Below, one piece after another: positions 1-7,896 of a stretch of 21,881 nt of DNA. The stretch spans positions 1 to 21,881 of the forward strand of contig DYTA01000004.1 in NCBI GenBank assembly GCA_020726205.1. Direction: 5' to 3'. The position numbers were made by a program, and so were the translations under genes. The DNA comes from Nitrosospira multiformis. Lineage in GTDB: Bacteria; Pseudomonadota; Gammaproteobacteria; Burkholderiales; UBA11063. Below the pieces are notes generated by a model that saw only the letters and a list, made by a program, of their open reading frames with translations, had not been told where the DNA came from and did no database searches. Numbering within the stretch: the first letter of the stretch is position 1; each line of letters opens with the position of its first letter.

Positions 1-595
1 CAGGACGCCCAAAATAAGTTTGTGAAGCTTCTGCAAAACCATAAGCTCTCTGCCCTAAATAAATTTGATTAATATATAATGATAATATTTGGTCTTTGGT
101 TAATGAATGCTCAATTTTGTATGATAATAAAATTTCGTTAAACTTACGGGTAAATGTTTTTTGGGTAGTCAAGAAAAAATTACGGGCGACTTGCATCGTG
201 ATTGTACTTGCTCCTGATTGCAAATGACCAGAGGCCAAATTACCTAAGACCGCTCGCATAATACCTAATACATCAACACCACCATGTTCATAAAAACGCT
301 CATCTTCTGCTGACAATATTGCATCTACTAGTAACTTTGGAGTATGTTCAGTATCAATATAAATGCGATGTTCTTGACCAAATTGACCAAGCAATACGCC
401 ATCAGACGAATAAATTTGCAGCGGTAATTTTGGCTGGTAATTTCGCAATTCATCCATACTTGGCAACTTTGGATATGTTATTAATACCATTATAGTGACA
501 AGTGCCACAATTACACCTATACCGCTTAACAAAGCTACAATAAGCTTACTGAACCATTTATTTTTTTTCATTTTATTATTTGTTTGTTCTATCAT
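1..595 (-). CDS. mrcA: Penicillin-binding protein 1A, N-terminal part (cut by window edge)
   Basis: Class A penicillin-binding protein: a membrane-anchored enzyme that polymerises peptidoglycan glycan strands (glycosyltransferase, GT51) and cross-links them (transpeptidase). About 198 codons are visible and the reading frame is still open at base 1, so only the anchor and most of the GT51 domain are seen. A basic N-terminus is followed by one transmembrane helix (about residues 18-40). GT51 motifs follow in order: EDERFYEHGG with the catalytic Glu, GASTITMQVARN, an RKFNE...KIE block, and LYINQIYLGQRAYG. I chose the ATG at 595. An ATG eight codons further in is possible, and neither has a strong ribosome-binding site. 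It follows guaA after 74 bases on the same strand. Family identity is firm; PBP1A rather than another class A protein is inferred from motif spelling. Confidence 0.9.
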   Translation of the reverse strand, partial: MIEQTNNKMKKNKWFSKLIVALLSGIGVIVALVTIMVLITYPKLPSMDELRNYQPKLPLQIYSSDGVLLGQFGQEHRIYIDTEHTPKLLVDAILSAEDERFYEHGGVDVLGIMRAVLGNLASGHLQSGASTITMQVARNFFLTTQKTFTRKFNEILLSYKIEHSLTKDQILSLYINQIYLGQRAYGFAEASQTYFGRP

Positions 596-669
596 TATGT
601 TTCAACTATTATTTATAAAGATAAGAAATTAATTATTATAATTTTTAATACAACACTAAGTTTAATAAT

Positions 670-2235
670 CTATTCCCACTCAATTGTCGCAGGTGGTTTA
701 CCTGAAATATCATAAGTTACGCGATTTATTCCTTTAACTTCATTGATAATTCTATTTGCAACTTTAGTAATAAACTCAAATGGTAAATTTGCAACATTAG
801 CCGTCATAAAATCGCTAGTTTCAACTGCACGCAATGATACAGCATAGTCATAAGTACGACCATCACCCATAACACCAACTGTTTTAACTGGTAAAAAAAC
901 AACAAATGCTTGGGATACTCTATGATAGAGATCATTACTATATAACTCTTCAATGAAAATATTATCTGCTTTTTGCAATAATGTAACAAACTCAGGTTTA
1001 ACTTCGCCTAGAATTCGCACTCCCAGCCCAGGACCTGGAAAAGGATGACGATAAATTAATTTTGGAGCTATCCCTAAAGCAACACCAAGACTACGCACCT
1101 CATCTTTAAATAACTCACGCAAAGGCTCAAGAAGCTGTAAATTTAAACTCTCAGGTAAACCACCAACATTATGATGTGATTTAATATTATGTGCCTTACT
1201 ATTTTTACTGCCTGCTGACTCAATAACATCTGGATAAATTGTGCCTTGAGCAAGCCACTTTGCATTAGACATCTTAAGAGCTTCTCGCTGAAAAATATCA
1301 ACAAATAATTTACCAATAACTTTTCGTTTATGTTCTGGATCACTAATACCAGCTAATGCAGTATAAAATTCATCTTTGGCATCAATTTTAATAATCTCTA
1401 AATCAAGATTATCATGATAATTTTGCATAACTTGTTGTGCTTCATTTAAACGCAGTAAACCAGTATCAACAAAAATACATTTTAATTGTTTACCGATTGC
1501 TTTATGAATAAGAACACCTGCAACACTACTATCAACACCACCAGATAAAGCTAAAATAACGGTATCATTACCAACTTGTCGACGAATTTTTGTAATTACT
1601 TCATCAGCATAATTTGGCATAGTCCAGCTTTGCTGACAATGACAAATATTCAAAACAAAGTGCTCTAGCATTCTTGCTCCATGCTTGGTGTGTGTTACCT
1701 CCGGATGAAATTGTACGGCATAAATATTACGGCTTTTACTATACATTGCAGCAATTGGACAAGAGTCTGTTTTCGCAATAACTTCAAATCCATCTGGCAA
1801 ACGAGATACTTTATCACCATGACTCATCCAAACTTTAAGGAAATGCCCTAACTCATTAACGCCATCACTCAAGCCAGCAAATAATTGACTTGATAATTCT
1901 GTTATTTCAGCATAACCAAATTCACGATCTCCAGAACTAACGACATCACCTCCAAGTTGTTTAGCTATTGTTTGCATACCATAACAAATGCCAAAAATAG
2001 GAACCCCAAGATCAAAAATTATTCGTGGTGCACATGGCGTATCATTATCATAAACTGAATTAGGACCACCAGATAAAATAATGCCTTTTGGTGCAAAATT
2101 TTTAATAAACTCATTTGACACATCGTAAGGATGAATTTCACAATACACATTAAATTCACGTACACGGCGTGCAATTAATTGTGTTACTTGCGAACCGAAA
2201 TCTAAAATTAATATTTTATCTTGATGAATATTCAT
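670..2235 (-). CDS. guaA: GMP synthase (glutamine-hydrolysing)
   Basis: Converts XMP, ATP and glutamine to GMP in the cytoplasm, the last step of guanine nucleotide synthesis. The 521 residues match the usual single-chain enzyme. An N-terminal class I glutamine amidotransferase carries the triad Cys84 (in GICYGMQ), His177 and Glu179 (in QFHPEV). The ATP-pyrophosphatase domain has its P-loop SGGVDSS at 231-237. The C-terminal dimerisation domain ends in the characteristic PPATIEWE. The ATG at 2235 has an AGGAAA-like ribosome-binding site about eight bases upstream. It lies downstream of a decayed gene and pyrH on the same strand; guaB is not adjacent in this window. All catalytic motifs are intact. 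Confidence 0.98.
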   Translation of the reverse strand: MNIHQDKILILDFGSQVTQLIARRVREFNVYCEIHPYDVSNEFIKNFAPKGIILSGGPNSVYDNDTPCAPRIIFDLGVPIFGICYGMQTIAKQLGGDVVSSGDREFGYAEITELSSQLFAGLSDGVNELGHFLKVWMSHGDKVSRLPDGFEVIAKTDSCPIAAMYSKSRNIYAVQFHPEVTHTKHGARMLEHFVLNICHCQQSWTMPNYADEVITKIRRQVGNDTVILALSGGVDSSVAGVLIHKAIGKQLKCIFVDTGLLRLNEAQQVMQNYHDNLDLEIIKIDAKDEFYTALAGISDPEHKRKVIGKLFVDIFQREALKMSNAKWLAQGTIYPDVIESAGSKNSKAHNIKSHHNVGGLPESLNLQLLEPLRELFKDEVRSLGVALGIAPKLIYRHPFPGPGLGVRILGEVKPEFVTLLQKADNIFIEELYSNDLYHRVSQAFVVFLPVKTVGVMGDGRTYDYAVSLRAVETSDFMTANVANLPFEFITKVANRIINEVKGINRVTYDISGKPPATIEWE

Positions 2236-2246
2236 TATAGTATTTC

Positions 2247-2622
2247 CTAGTTTAGTATTGATTTTAATTTAATAATATTTTCTTCTTGGTTATCAGCAAA
2301 ACTTATAAAATATTTTTGTTGCCAAGATTGTGTATGTTGTGCCATCTTGCTTTCTAAACTCACCCAACTTGGATAAACTCTAAAACCAAGTTTACCGCTA
2401 GTGTTAGTATTAGATGATAATATTTTTTTATCTAGCAAAATTAGGTTAGTAAAAATAAAAAATAAAGAACCCTGAATTTACCACATCTTTAATATATAGG
2501 ATACAAACATTAAAGTCACTAGAACTATATGGAGTATTGGTATTAAAGTTATTAACTAACATATTAATTTTCCACAGAGCAATAAAATCACCTTGTTTCT
2601 TTGGCGTAATTCTAGCAACTCT
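2247..2622 (-). pseudogene. Decayed MepB-family gene remnant
   Basis: The space between pyrH and guaA holds two in-line fragments in different frames. Fragment one (2622 to 2446, minus strand) reads RVARITPKKQGDFIALWK..., then NTNTPYSSSDFN and SGFFIF before a stop. Fragment two (about 2460 to 2247) reads TNLILLDKKILS, GKLGFRVYPSW and QSWQQKYF, ending in TAG. The order and spelling fit my recollection of the MepB family (small proteins named from the staphylococcal mepRAB locus, function unclear): a TP.K.G.F..LWK block, an F.FP..VL..KGIL block, then FRVYPSW and a W...YF tail. The frame change sits in a T-rich run near 2446-2463, where TATTTTT looks tandemly duplicated. The N-terminal third is missing: a TGA and a TAA lie just upstream in frame one. 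The final 63 codons stay open from a TTG at 2438, but without a ribosome-binding site or the rest of the domain I call it a relic. Family assignment is from memory. Confidence 0.6.
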
Positions 2623-2635
2623 TCATTCAATTTAT

Positions 2636-3352
2636 TTAGCCACAATAAACCAAAGTTCCTTCATCTTCACCAAGCACAACTCGTTTTAAGCTACCTGGTT
2701 TAAAGATGCTACATACTTTAACATTTAAATTATTTTCTCTGCAAAGTGCAAATGCTGCCATATCCATAACACCTAGGTTACGACCAATAGCTTCATTGAA
2801 TGATAAACTTGAGTAACGGGTTGCGCTTGAGTCTTTCATAGGATCAGCACTATAAACACCATCAACTTTAGTTGCTTTAATCAATAAGTCAGCATTCATT
2901 TCTAAACCACGTAATGCAGCGCCACTATCTGTTGTAAAAAATGGGCTACCAGTTCCACCAACAAATATAACTACTTCACCATTATCTAAACGTTTAACCA
3001 TACTATCACGGTTATAGCCTTTAATAAAACTTCCAATTGGAAAAGCAGAAAATAATTTGGCATCAATACCGTGTGAGTTAAATGAGTCTCTTAGTAAAAT
3101 ACCATTCATGACAGTAGCTAACATCCCCATCGTATCTGCATTAGCTCGCTGTATTCCAAGCTTATCACTACCTGCAACACCTCTGAAAAAATTTCCTCCG
3201 CCAATTACTATACCGACTTGTACACCCAAATCTAACACTTCTTTAACTTGCTCAAGTATAAATGTTACGGTATCTGGATTAACTGATTCTTTGCTATCAC
3301 CCATCAATGATTCACCAGATAATTTTAATAAAATTCTTTTATACTTTAACAT
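2636..3352 (-). CDS. pyrH: UMP kinase
   Basis: Phosphorylates UMP to UDP using ATP in the cytoplasm; bacterial UMP kinases are hexamers of the amino-acid-kinase fold. The 238 residues have normal length. Visible motifs are the N-terminal KLSGESL, GGGNFFRG at 51-58, the uridine-binding stretch around DTMGMLATVMNG (73-84), and GGTGSPFFTTDSGAALRG near 131-148. The ATG at 3352 follows an AAAGAGG ribosome-binding site, and a promoter lies 30-60 bases upstream. In many proteobacteria pyrH sits between tsf and frr. Here the upstream gene is a permease and the downstream region is a MepB relic and guaA, so the usual cluster is broken up. Confidence 0.97.
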   Translation of the reverse strand: MLKYKRILLKLSGESLMGDSKESVNPDTVTFILEQVKEVLDLGVQVGIVIGGGNFFRGVAGSDKLGIQRANADTMGMLATVMNGILLRDSFNSHGIDAKLFSAFPIGSFIKGYNRDSMVKRLDNGEVVIFVGGTGSPFFTTDSGAALRGLEMNADLLIKATKVDGVYSADPMKDSSATRYSSLSFNEAIGRNLGVMDMAAFALCRENNLNVKVCSIFKPGSLKRVVLGEDEGTLVYCG

Positions 3353-3383
3353 GATAACCTCTTTAAAATAATAATTTGTCTAT

Positions 3384-3411
3384 ATTATAGCATAATTATC
3401 AAACCGAACAA
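3384..3411 (-). promoter_or_regulatory. Predicted sigma-70 promoter of pyrH
   Basis: On the minus strand a -35-like TTGTTC (3406-3411) is followed after 16 bases by TATAAT (3384-3389). The TATAAT is preceded by TGC, giving an extended -10. Transcription would start near 3377, about 25 bases before the pyrH ATG. This makes pyrH independent of the upstream permease operon. Confidence 0.6.
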
Positions 3412-3460
3412 TTTAGCTGATTATGTTACACCTTAAAAATCAGCTTAAAAAGTTAATTAG

Positions 3461-4756
3461 TTAACACCAAATCATACTATATATCGTTAAAAATAATACT
3501 TGTACTATCGTAACAGTAAGCCCATTTTTAATCATTGCTTTTATATTTGAACTTTCGGCAAAACCCATCGCTGCAAACATATTCGCTCCAGGAATTGCAA
3601 AATTCGTAATTCTAGTTGCTAATAACATACTAAAAGCAAATGTCGTTGCAGATAAAGACATTTCCATAGCCATTGGCGAAAACATCTCATGAAGCATTTT
3701 GATTACTGCCGCTGATGCAGCTGGCATACCAAACGCACCAGTTAAGCCGATCAAGATTGATAATAATGATTTGCCACCTAAGTGTTCTAATGGCACCAAT
3801 AATTTCATTAACGCATCAAAACCACCTGCACTTTGTACTAGATTCAGGAACGGATCAAGCAAAATAAAGATGAAGAATAATTGAAAATTTTTTTTCATTC
3901 CATCAATGATTAATTCAAATATCCGTGTAATATTTAAACCACCGATTAGTCCAGTTGAGATAGCCAAAAATAGCATAACAAAAATCACAAATGAAGTTTT
4001 TGCTTTGAAAATTAGACCATAAGCAACACAGGCAACAAAAGCTAAAGTAAAAATTATCGTAGTTATATTTTGACGAGTAGTCGGTACAAAACGCTCTTCG
4101 GTTTCATCATAAGGAAATACTTCATGTGGATATTGACGTTGTAAACTGGATGCCATAAACCAAGTGGTTAAAACAGTTACTAGAGCAATCGGTACTGAAG
4201 CATGAAATAACATTGTTCCATAAGTTAATCCAGTAACACCCAATAATGCAACTACTGGTGGCGCAAATGGACCTAAGATTAATGCTTCTTCACCTGAAGC
4301 TTGCATTAGTACCGCCAAACTTGGACGAGATAAACCAACACTAGCAGCTATTGGGCGTAAAATTGGAGCTAAAATAGCCAAACCACCAGCTAATGTACCC
4401 AATACCGCCACAATAACTAATGAGGAAACAATCACCCCAATTTTGACACGGCGTTGAGTATTAACTCCAATTCCATAGACAATTTTATGTACGAGTGTAT
4501 GACTGACTTTAGTTTCATTTAATACTTCGCCAAGCCCACGCCCGAGCATAATAATAAATCCTACCAAAGCTAAAAATGAACTTAACGAACTTTCTAAAGT
4601 TTTGCCGATTTCAATCGGTGATGACCAATTAAATAAAAATCCCAATCCCACGCAAATTGCTGTAGCTACTAATGGATCGACATTCCGAAACACCATAATT
4701 GCGTAAATTATAATTACGGACAAACTGGCTAATTGTAAATAGAAATGCCAATCCAT
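3461..4756 (-). CDS. Ion-transporter-superfamily permease (GntP/NhaC-like), adjacent to dipeptide epimerase
   Basis: A very hydrophobic 431-residue protein with about 11-12 predicted membrane helices, in the style of the IT superfamily (gluconate/H+ symporter, NhaC and citrate carrier relatives). Two halves are suggested: a first half with LVGFIIMLGRGLG and a Gly-rich helix (GTLAGGLAILAP), and a second half with GAFGMPAASAAV. A charged cytoplasmic-type loop lies around residues 205-225. The transported compound cannot be read from sequence. I chose the ATG at 4756 over a TTG four codons upstream because GGGGA lies at good spacing before it, inside the last codons of the epimerase gene. With one base between the two genes, the pair should be translationally coupled, so a role in import of a dipeptide or related acid used by the epimerase is a reasonable inference. 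A sodium/proton antiporter is the main alternative. Confidence 0.6.
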   Translation of the reverse strand: MDWHFYLQLASLSVIIIYAIMVFRNVDPLVATAICVGLGFLFNWSSPIEIGKTLESSLSSFLALVGFIIMLGRGLGEVLNETKVSHTLVHKIVYGIGVNTQRRVKIGVIVSSLVIVAVLGTLAGGLAILAPILRPIAASVGLSRPSLAVLMQASGEEALILGPFAPPVVALLGVTGLTYGTMLFHASVPIALVTVLTTWFMASSLQRQYPHEVFPYDETEERFVPTTRQNITTIIFTLAFVACVAYGLIFKAKTSFVIFVMLFLAISTGLIGGLNITRIFELIIDGMKKNFQLFFIFILLDPFLNLVQSAGGFDALMKLLVPLEHLGGKSLLSILIGLTGAFGMPAASAAVIKMLHEMFSPMAMEMSLSATTFAFSMLLATRITNFAIPGANMFAAMGFAESSNIKAMIKNGLTVTIVQVLFLTIYSMIWC

Positions 4757-4757
4757 T

Positions 4758-5858
4758 TTATTCCCCAATCACGCTAATAATTTGTAAACCATTAATTGAG
4801 CTAATCCCTAGACCAGCAGCATCAGGTAATTGCAATAATGCACCATCAACAGTTACACCACCGATTACAGGATTAGATTTGATCATCGTTATTGGATCTA
4901 AATCGACAAATTGAATATTACTTTTACCAACAACAAAGCTTGCCATCGCAGCAACACCAATTGGCGACTCAAGCATACAGCCTGCCATACATGGTAGATT
5001 ATGACTGGTTGCTAGATCATAAATCGGACGAGATTGGTATAGTCCGCCTGATTTCATCAATTTTATATTGATTCCATCTGCCATTTGATTAGCGATAATC
5101 TTAGTCACATCACGCAAATTGAAAGCTGATTCATCGGCAAAAATGGGAATACTCGAATTATCCCGCACAAATTTTAGATTCTCATAATCCCATGCTTTAA
5201 CAGGTTGTTCAACCATTGTAATTCCCAATTGATTACTAGTTAAGCTGTCAATAATTTGCAATGCTGATTTAGAACTCCAACCTTGATTAGCATCACTCAA
5301 TATATTGATGTCATTACCAACCGCTTGACGGATTGCTTTTAGGCGTTGAATATCCTCTTGCGGATTTAACCCAACTTTAATTTTTAGCGTTTCAAATCCC
5401 TGAGACACAAATAATTTAGCATCTTCAACCATTTCAGCTACTGATTTCACACTAACCGTAGTTAATATTTTTAGCTGAGGTTTTCCACCACCCAGAAACT
5501 TATACAACGGTTGGTGCATTTTTTTAGCAATTAAATCATGAAGCGCAATATCTAGTGCCGCTTTAGCTGAAGTGTTATTTACCACACTATTTTGAATAAG
5601 TAACAATAACTCTTCAAAATTACTGACATCTTTCCCGATCAATTTAGCTGCAATTATTTGTAATGCACCAATAATTGATTCTTGACTATCACCAGTTATA
5701 ACCGGTGTTGATGCAGCAGATCCAAACCCTTGCAATCCATCTAAAGTTTTTATAGTTACTACAATATCTTCGACATATTCCGTATAGCGGAGTGCTGTAA
5801 TAAATGGACGAATCAATGGGATTTGTAATTTAGCAATTTCAATATGCGTAATTATCAT
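4758..5858 (-). CDS. Dipeptide epimerase, L-Ala-D/L-Glu type (enolase superfamily)
   Basis: Enolase-superfamily enzyme of the muconate-lactonising subgroup, 366 residues. It likely epimerises the second residue of dipeptides such as L-Ala-D-Glu, making murein-derived peptides available to ordinary peptidases. The N-terminal capping domain is followed by a barrel with the expected catalytic set: Lys159-x-Lys161 (LKIKVG), metal ligands Asp189 (LSDANQ), Glu217 (VEQP) and Asp242 (FADES), and Lys266 on the other face (NIKLMKSGG). A DLD motif (319-321) near the C-terminus resembles the DxD that binds the substrate amino group in dipeptide epimerases. The ATG at 5858 gives the usual family N-terminus (M..T.IEI..L.IPL..PF); TTG and ATG codons a few triplets upstream are possible but have no ribosome-binding site. 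The gap to yciA is one base. Exact dipeptide preference is uncertain. Confidence 0.85.
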   Translation of the reverse strand: MIITHIEIAKLQIPLIRPFITALRYTEYVEDIVVTIKTLDGLQGFGSAASTPVITGDSQESIIGALQIIAAKLIGKDVSNFEELLLLIQNSVVNNTSAKAALDIALHDLIAKKMHQPLYKFLGGGKPQLKILTTVSVKSVAEMVEDAKLFVSQGFETLKIKVGLNPQEDIQRLKAIRQAVGNDINILSDANQGWSSKSALQIIDSLTSNQLGITMVEQPVKAWDYENLKFVRDNSSIPIFADESAFNLRDVTKIIANQMADGINIKLMKSGGLYQSRPIYDLATSHNLPCMAGCMLESPIGVAAMASFVVGKSNIQFVDLDPITMIKSNPVIGGVTVDGALLQLPDAAGLGISSINGLQIISVIGE

Positions 5859-5859
5859 G

Positions 5860-6261
5860 TTATTCACCATCAACAATTAACGGACATGGCTTACCATCCT
5901 CATTTATAGCAACATACGTAAAAATACCATGTGTTACATGCTTTGATTCTTTTGTAATATATGAATAAGTCCATGTTTCTATTTGTATTTTCATAGAGGT
6001 ACGACCTTTACCAATTACTTTAGCATAACATGATACTACATCGCCAACTTTAACTGGATTAATAAATGACATACTATCAATTGAAACCGTTACGGCACGT
6101 CCATAAGGAGAATGGGACTTTGCAACAATCCCACCACCTAAATCCATTTGAGATAGAACCCAACCACCAAAAATATCACCTGCTGCATTTGTATCGGCAG
6201 GCATTGCAATTGTTTTCATAACTAACTCACCTGGGATTGGTAATAATTCATTTTCTTTCAT
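5860..6261 (-). CDS. yciA: Acyl-CoA thioesterase, YciA type
   Basis: Hot-dog fold thioesterase of 133 residues that hydrolyses acyl-CoAs to free acids and CoA in the cytoplasm. The YciA signature is nearly complete: TIAMPADTNAAGDIFGGW at 17-34 and SQMDLGG at 37-43 with catalytic Asp40, followed by VGDVVSCYAKV and a late TYVAINEDGKP. The ATG at 6261 has GGAG eight bases upstream; the alternative GTG three codons earlier would sit inside that site. It lies 16 bases after purB and one base before the epimerase gene, so it should be part of the same transcript. Its last codons, GGT GAA, provide a weak ribosome-binding site for the next gene. Confidence 0.93.
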   Translation of the reverse strand: MKENELLPIPGELVMKTIAMPADTNAAGDIFGGWVLSQMDLGGGIVAKSHSPYGRAVTVSIDSMSFINPVKVGDVVSCYAKVIGKGRTSMKIQIETWTYSYITKESKHVTHGIFTYVAINEDGKPCPLIVDGE

Positions 6262-6277
6262 TTTAATCACTCCAAAA

Positions 6278-7633
6278 TTAAAATAATTTATCAGCTAAAC
6301 CGATATAGTTAGCTGGTGTTAATAAACTTAATTTTACTTTCTCATCTTCAGGTAAATCTAATCCTGTGATAAATTGCTGAATACCATCTGCATCAACTTT
6401 TTTACCACGAGTTAAATCTTTTAATTTTTCATATGCGTTTGCCATACCACATTTGCGCATAACTGTCTGGATTGGTTCAGCCAATAACTCCCAATTATTA
6501 TCTAAGTCAAGAGCAATAGCCGCATGATTAATTTCTAGCTTACCAAGACCTTTAGTTAATGAATTTAACCCTAATAAAGTATAACCAAATGCCACACCGA
6601 TATTGCGTTGTACAGTTGAATCAGTTAAATCTCGTTGCCATCGTGAAATAGGTAATTTTTCTGATAAATGGGTAAGTAATGCATTTGCCAAGCCTAAATT
6701 ACCCTCTGCATTTTCAAAGTCAATTGGATTAACTTTATGTGGCATTGTTGAACTACCTGTTTCACCAGCTTTTACCTTTTGCTTGAAATAATTAATACTA
6801 ATATACGACCATAAATCACGTGAAAAATCGATTAATATCGTATTAATGCGACGTAAATTATCATAGATTTCAGCTTGATAATCATGTGGTTCAATTTGTG
6901 TAGTGAAAGGATTAAATGTTAGACCAAGACTTTGTTCAATAAACTCTTGAGCTAATTTATCCCATTGAACATTAGGATAAGCAACTAAATGAGCATTATA
7001 ATTACCAACGGCTCCATTGATTTTTGCTAGTATTTCTTGAGCCATTAATTGTTTAAGTTGGCGTTTCAGACGATATGCAACATTGTAAAACTCTTTACCC
7101 ATTGTCGATGGCGTTGCAGGCTGACCATGTGTACGACACATCATTGCTATATTCTTGTAATCATCTGCCAATTGTACAACTAGATTATTTAATTGAGTCA
7201 ACTCAGGTAGGATGATTTGTTCTTTAAGTTCCTTCAACATCAAGGCATAGCTAGTATTATTAATATCTTCTGAAGTACATGCAAAATGGATAAATTCACG
7301 ATATTTATTTAATAATTCATTGTCTGCAATTTTTTCCTTAATCAGATATTCAACTGCTTTTACATCGTGATTAGTGGTAGCCTCGATTTCCTTTACACGC
7401 AATGCATCTGCCTGGTTAAAATCAGTTATAATGTTATCTAAAAGGTTTAACTCTAAAACGCTTAACTTTGGTAAATTAAACTCTTCTTTACTAAATAAAA
7501 ACTTCAACCATTCAATTTCAACTTGAACACGATATTTAATTAAACCAAACTCAGAAACAATTGGTGATAAAACCTCAACTTTTGCAGAATAACGCCCATC
7601 TAATGGACTAATTGCCAGAATGTTACTACTCAT
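6278..7633 (-). CDS. purB: Adenylosuccinate lyase
   Basis: Catalyses two fumarate-releasing steps of purine synthesis: SAICAR to AICAR, and adenylosuccinate to AMP. The 451 residues belong to the fumarase/aspartase superfamily and follow the proteobacterial form beginning AISPLDGRY. Visible active-site parts are the early HFACTSEDINN block, His169 in RTHGQPATP, and the flexible signature loop GSSTMPHKVNP (293-303) with the catalytic serine. I chose the ATG at 7633, six bases after GAAGAGG; a TTG 15 bases upstream falls inside that site. It is the first gene of a four-gene minus-strand run and is preceded by a good -10 element. Confidence 0.97.
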   Translation of the reverse strand: MSSNILAISPLDGRYSAKVEVLSPIVSEFGLIKYRVQVEIEWLKFLFSKEEFNLPKLSVLELNLLDNIITDFNQADALRVKEIEATTNHDVKAVEYLIKEKIADNELLNKYREFIHFACTSEDINNTSYALMLKELKEQIILPELTQLNNLVVQLADDYKNIAMMCRTHGQPATPSTMGKEFYNVAYRLKRQLKQLMAQEILAKINGAVGNYNAHLVAYPNVQWDKLAQEFIEQSLGLTFNPFTTQIEPHDYQAEIYDNLRRINTILIDFSRDLWSYISINYFKQKVKAGETGSSTMPHKVNPIDFENAEGNLGLANALLTHLSEKLPISRWQRDLTDSTVQRNIGVAFGYTLLGLNSLTKGLGKLEINHAAIALDLDNNWELLAEPIQTVMRKCGMANAYEKLKDLTRGKKVDADGIQQFITGLDLPEDEKVKLSLLTPANYIGLADKLF

Positions 7634-7669
7634 TAAATACCTCTTCAAAAATTATAAACTAAGTGTAGT

Positions 7670-7675
7670 ATTATA
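7670..7675 (-). promoter_or_regulatory. Predicted -10 element for purB operon
   Basis: A perfect TATAAT on the minus strand lies 37 bases upstream of the purB ATG. The -35 match is poor (a TCAGTT at 17-base spacing). A second TATAAT at 7651-7656 is too close to the start codon to be the likely promoter. Confidence 0.4.
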
Positions 7676-7830
7676 TCGCACTAAATTACTCTAACTGAAT
7701 GATTAAATCACTACTAACAAGCTGATACACATAAATTTACATATAAATCACATCGTTCACTAATAAAATTTAGCACATTTAGATAAATTAATTACTTAAT
7801 AGTAAATAAAATATATTACAATTTAACTCT

Positions 7831-7843
7831 GATATTCAATATC
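7831..7843. other. Short perfect palindrome in the purB/peptide-transporter divergent region
   Basis: GATATT-C-AATATC is a perfect inverted repeat of six-base arms around one base, 53 bases before the transporter start. The 263-base divergent region is otherwise AT-rich with no other clear structure. It could be an operator, but palindromes of this size are not rare in AT-rich DNA. Confidence 0.25.
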
Positions 7844-7896
7844 TGATTCCATAACAATTTTAAAATTTATTCTAAAAATTAAGGAGATATAAATAA

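Noticed and set aside
2247..2438. 63-codon ORF with TTG start as a complete small gene
   Set aside because: It has no ribosome-binding site, and the upstream sequence in another frame continues the same domain, so it is better explained as the end of a broken gene.
3057..3371. 104-codon open frame on the plus strand opposite pyrH
   Set aside because: It lies antisense to a clearly coding gene, has low-complexity Pro/Ser/Thr-rich content and no ribosome-binding site; it is a shadow of pyrH.
3415..3445. Hairpin AGCTGA ... TCAGCT as terminator of the permease operon
   Set aside because: Only six base pairs around a 19-base loop and no T-tract on the minus strand.
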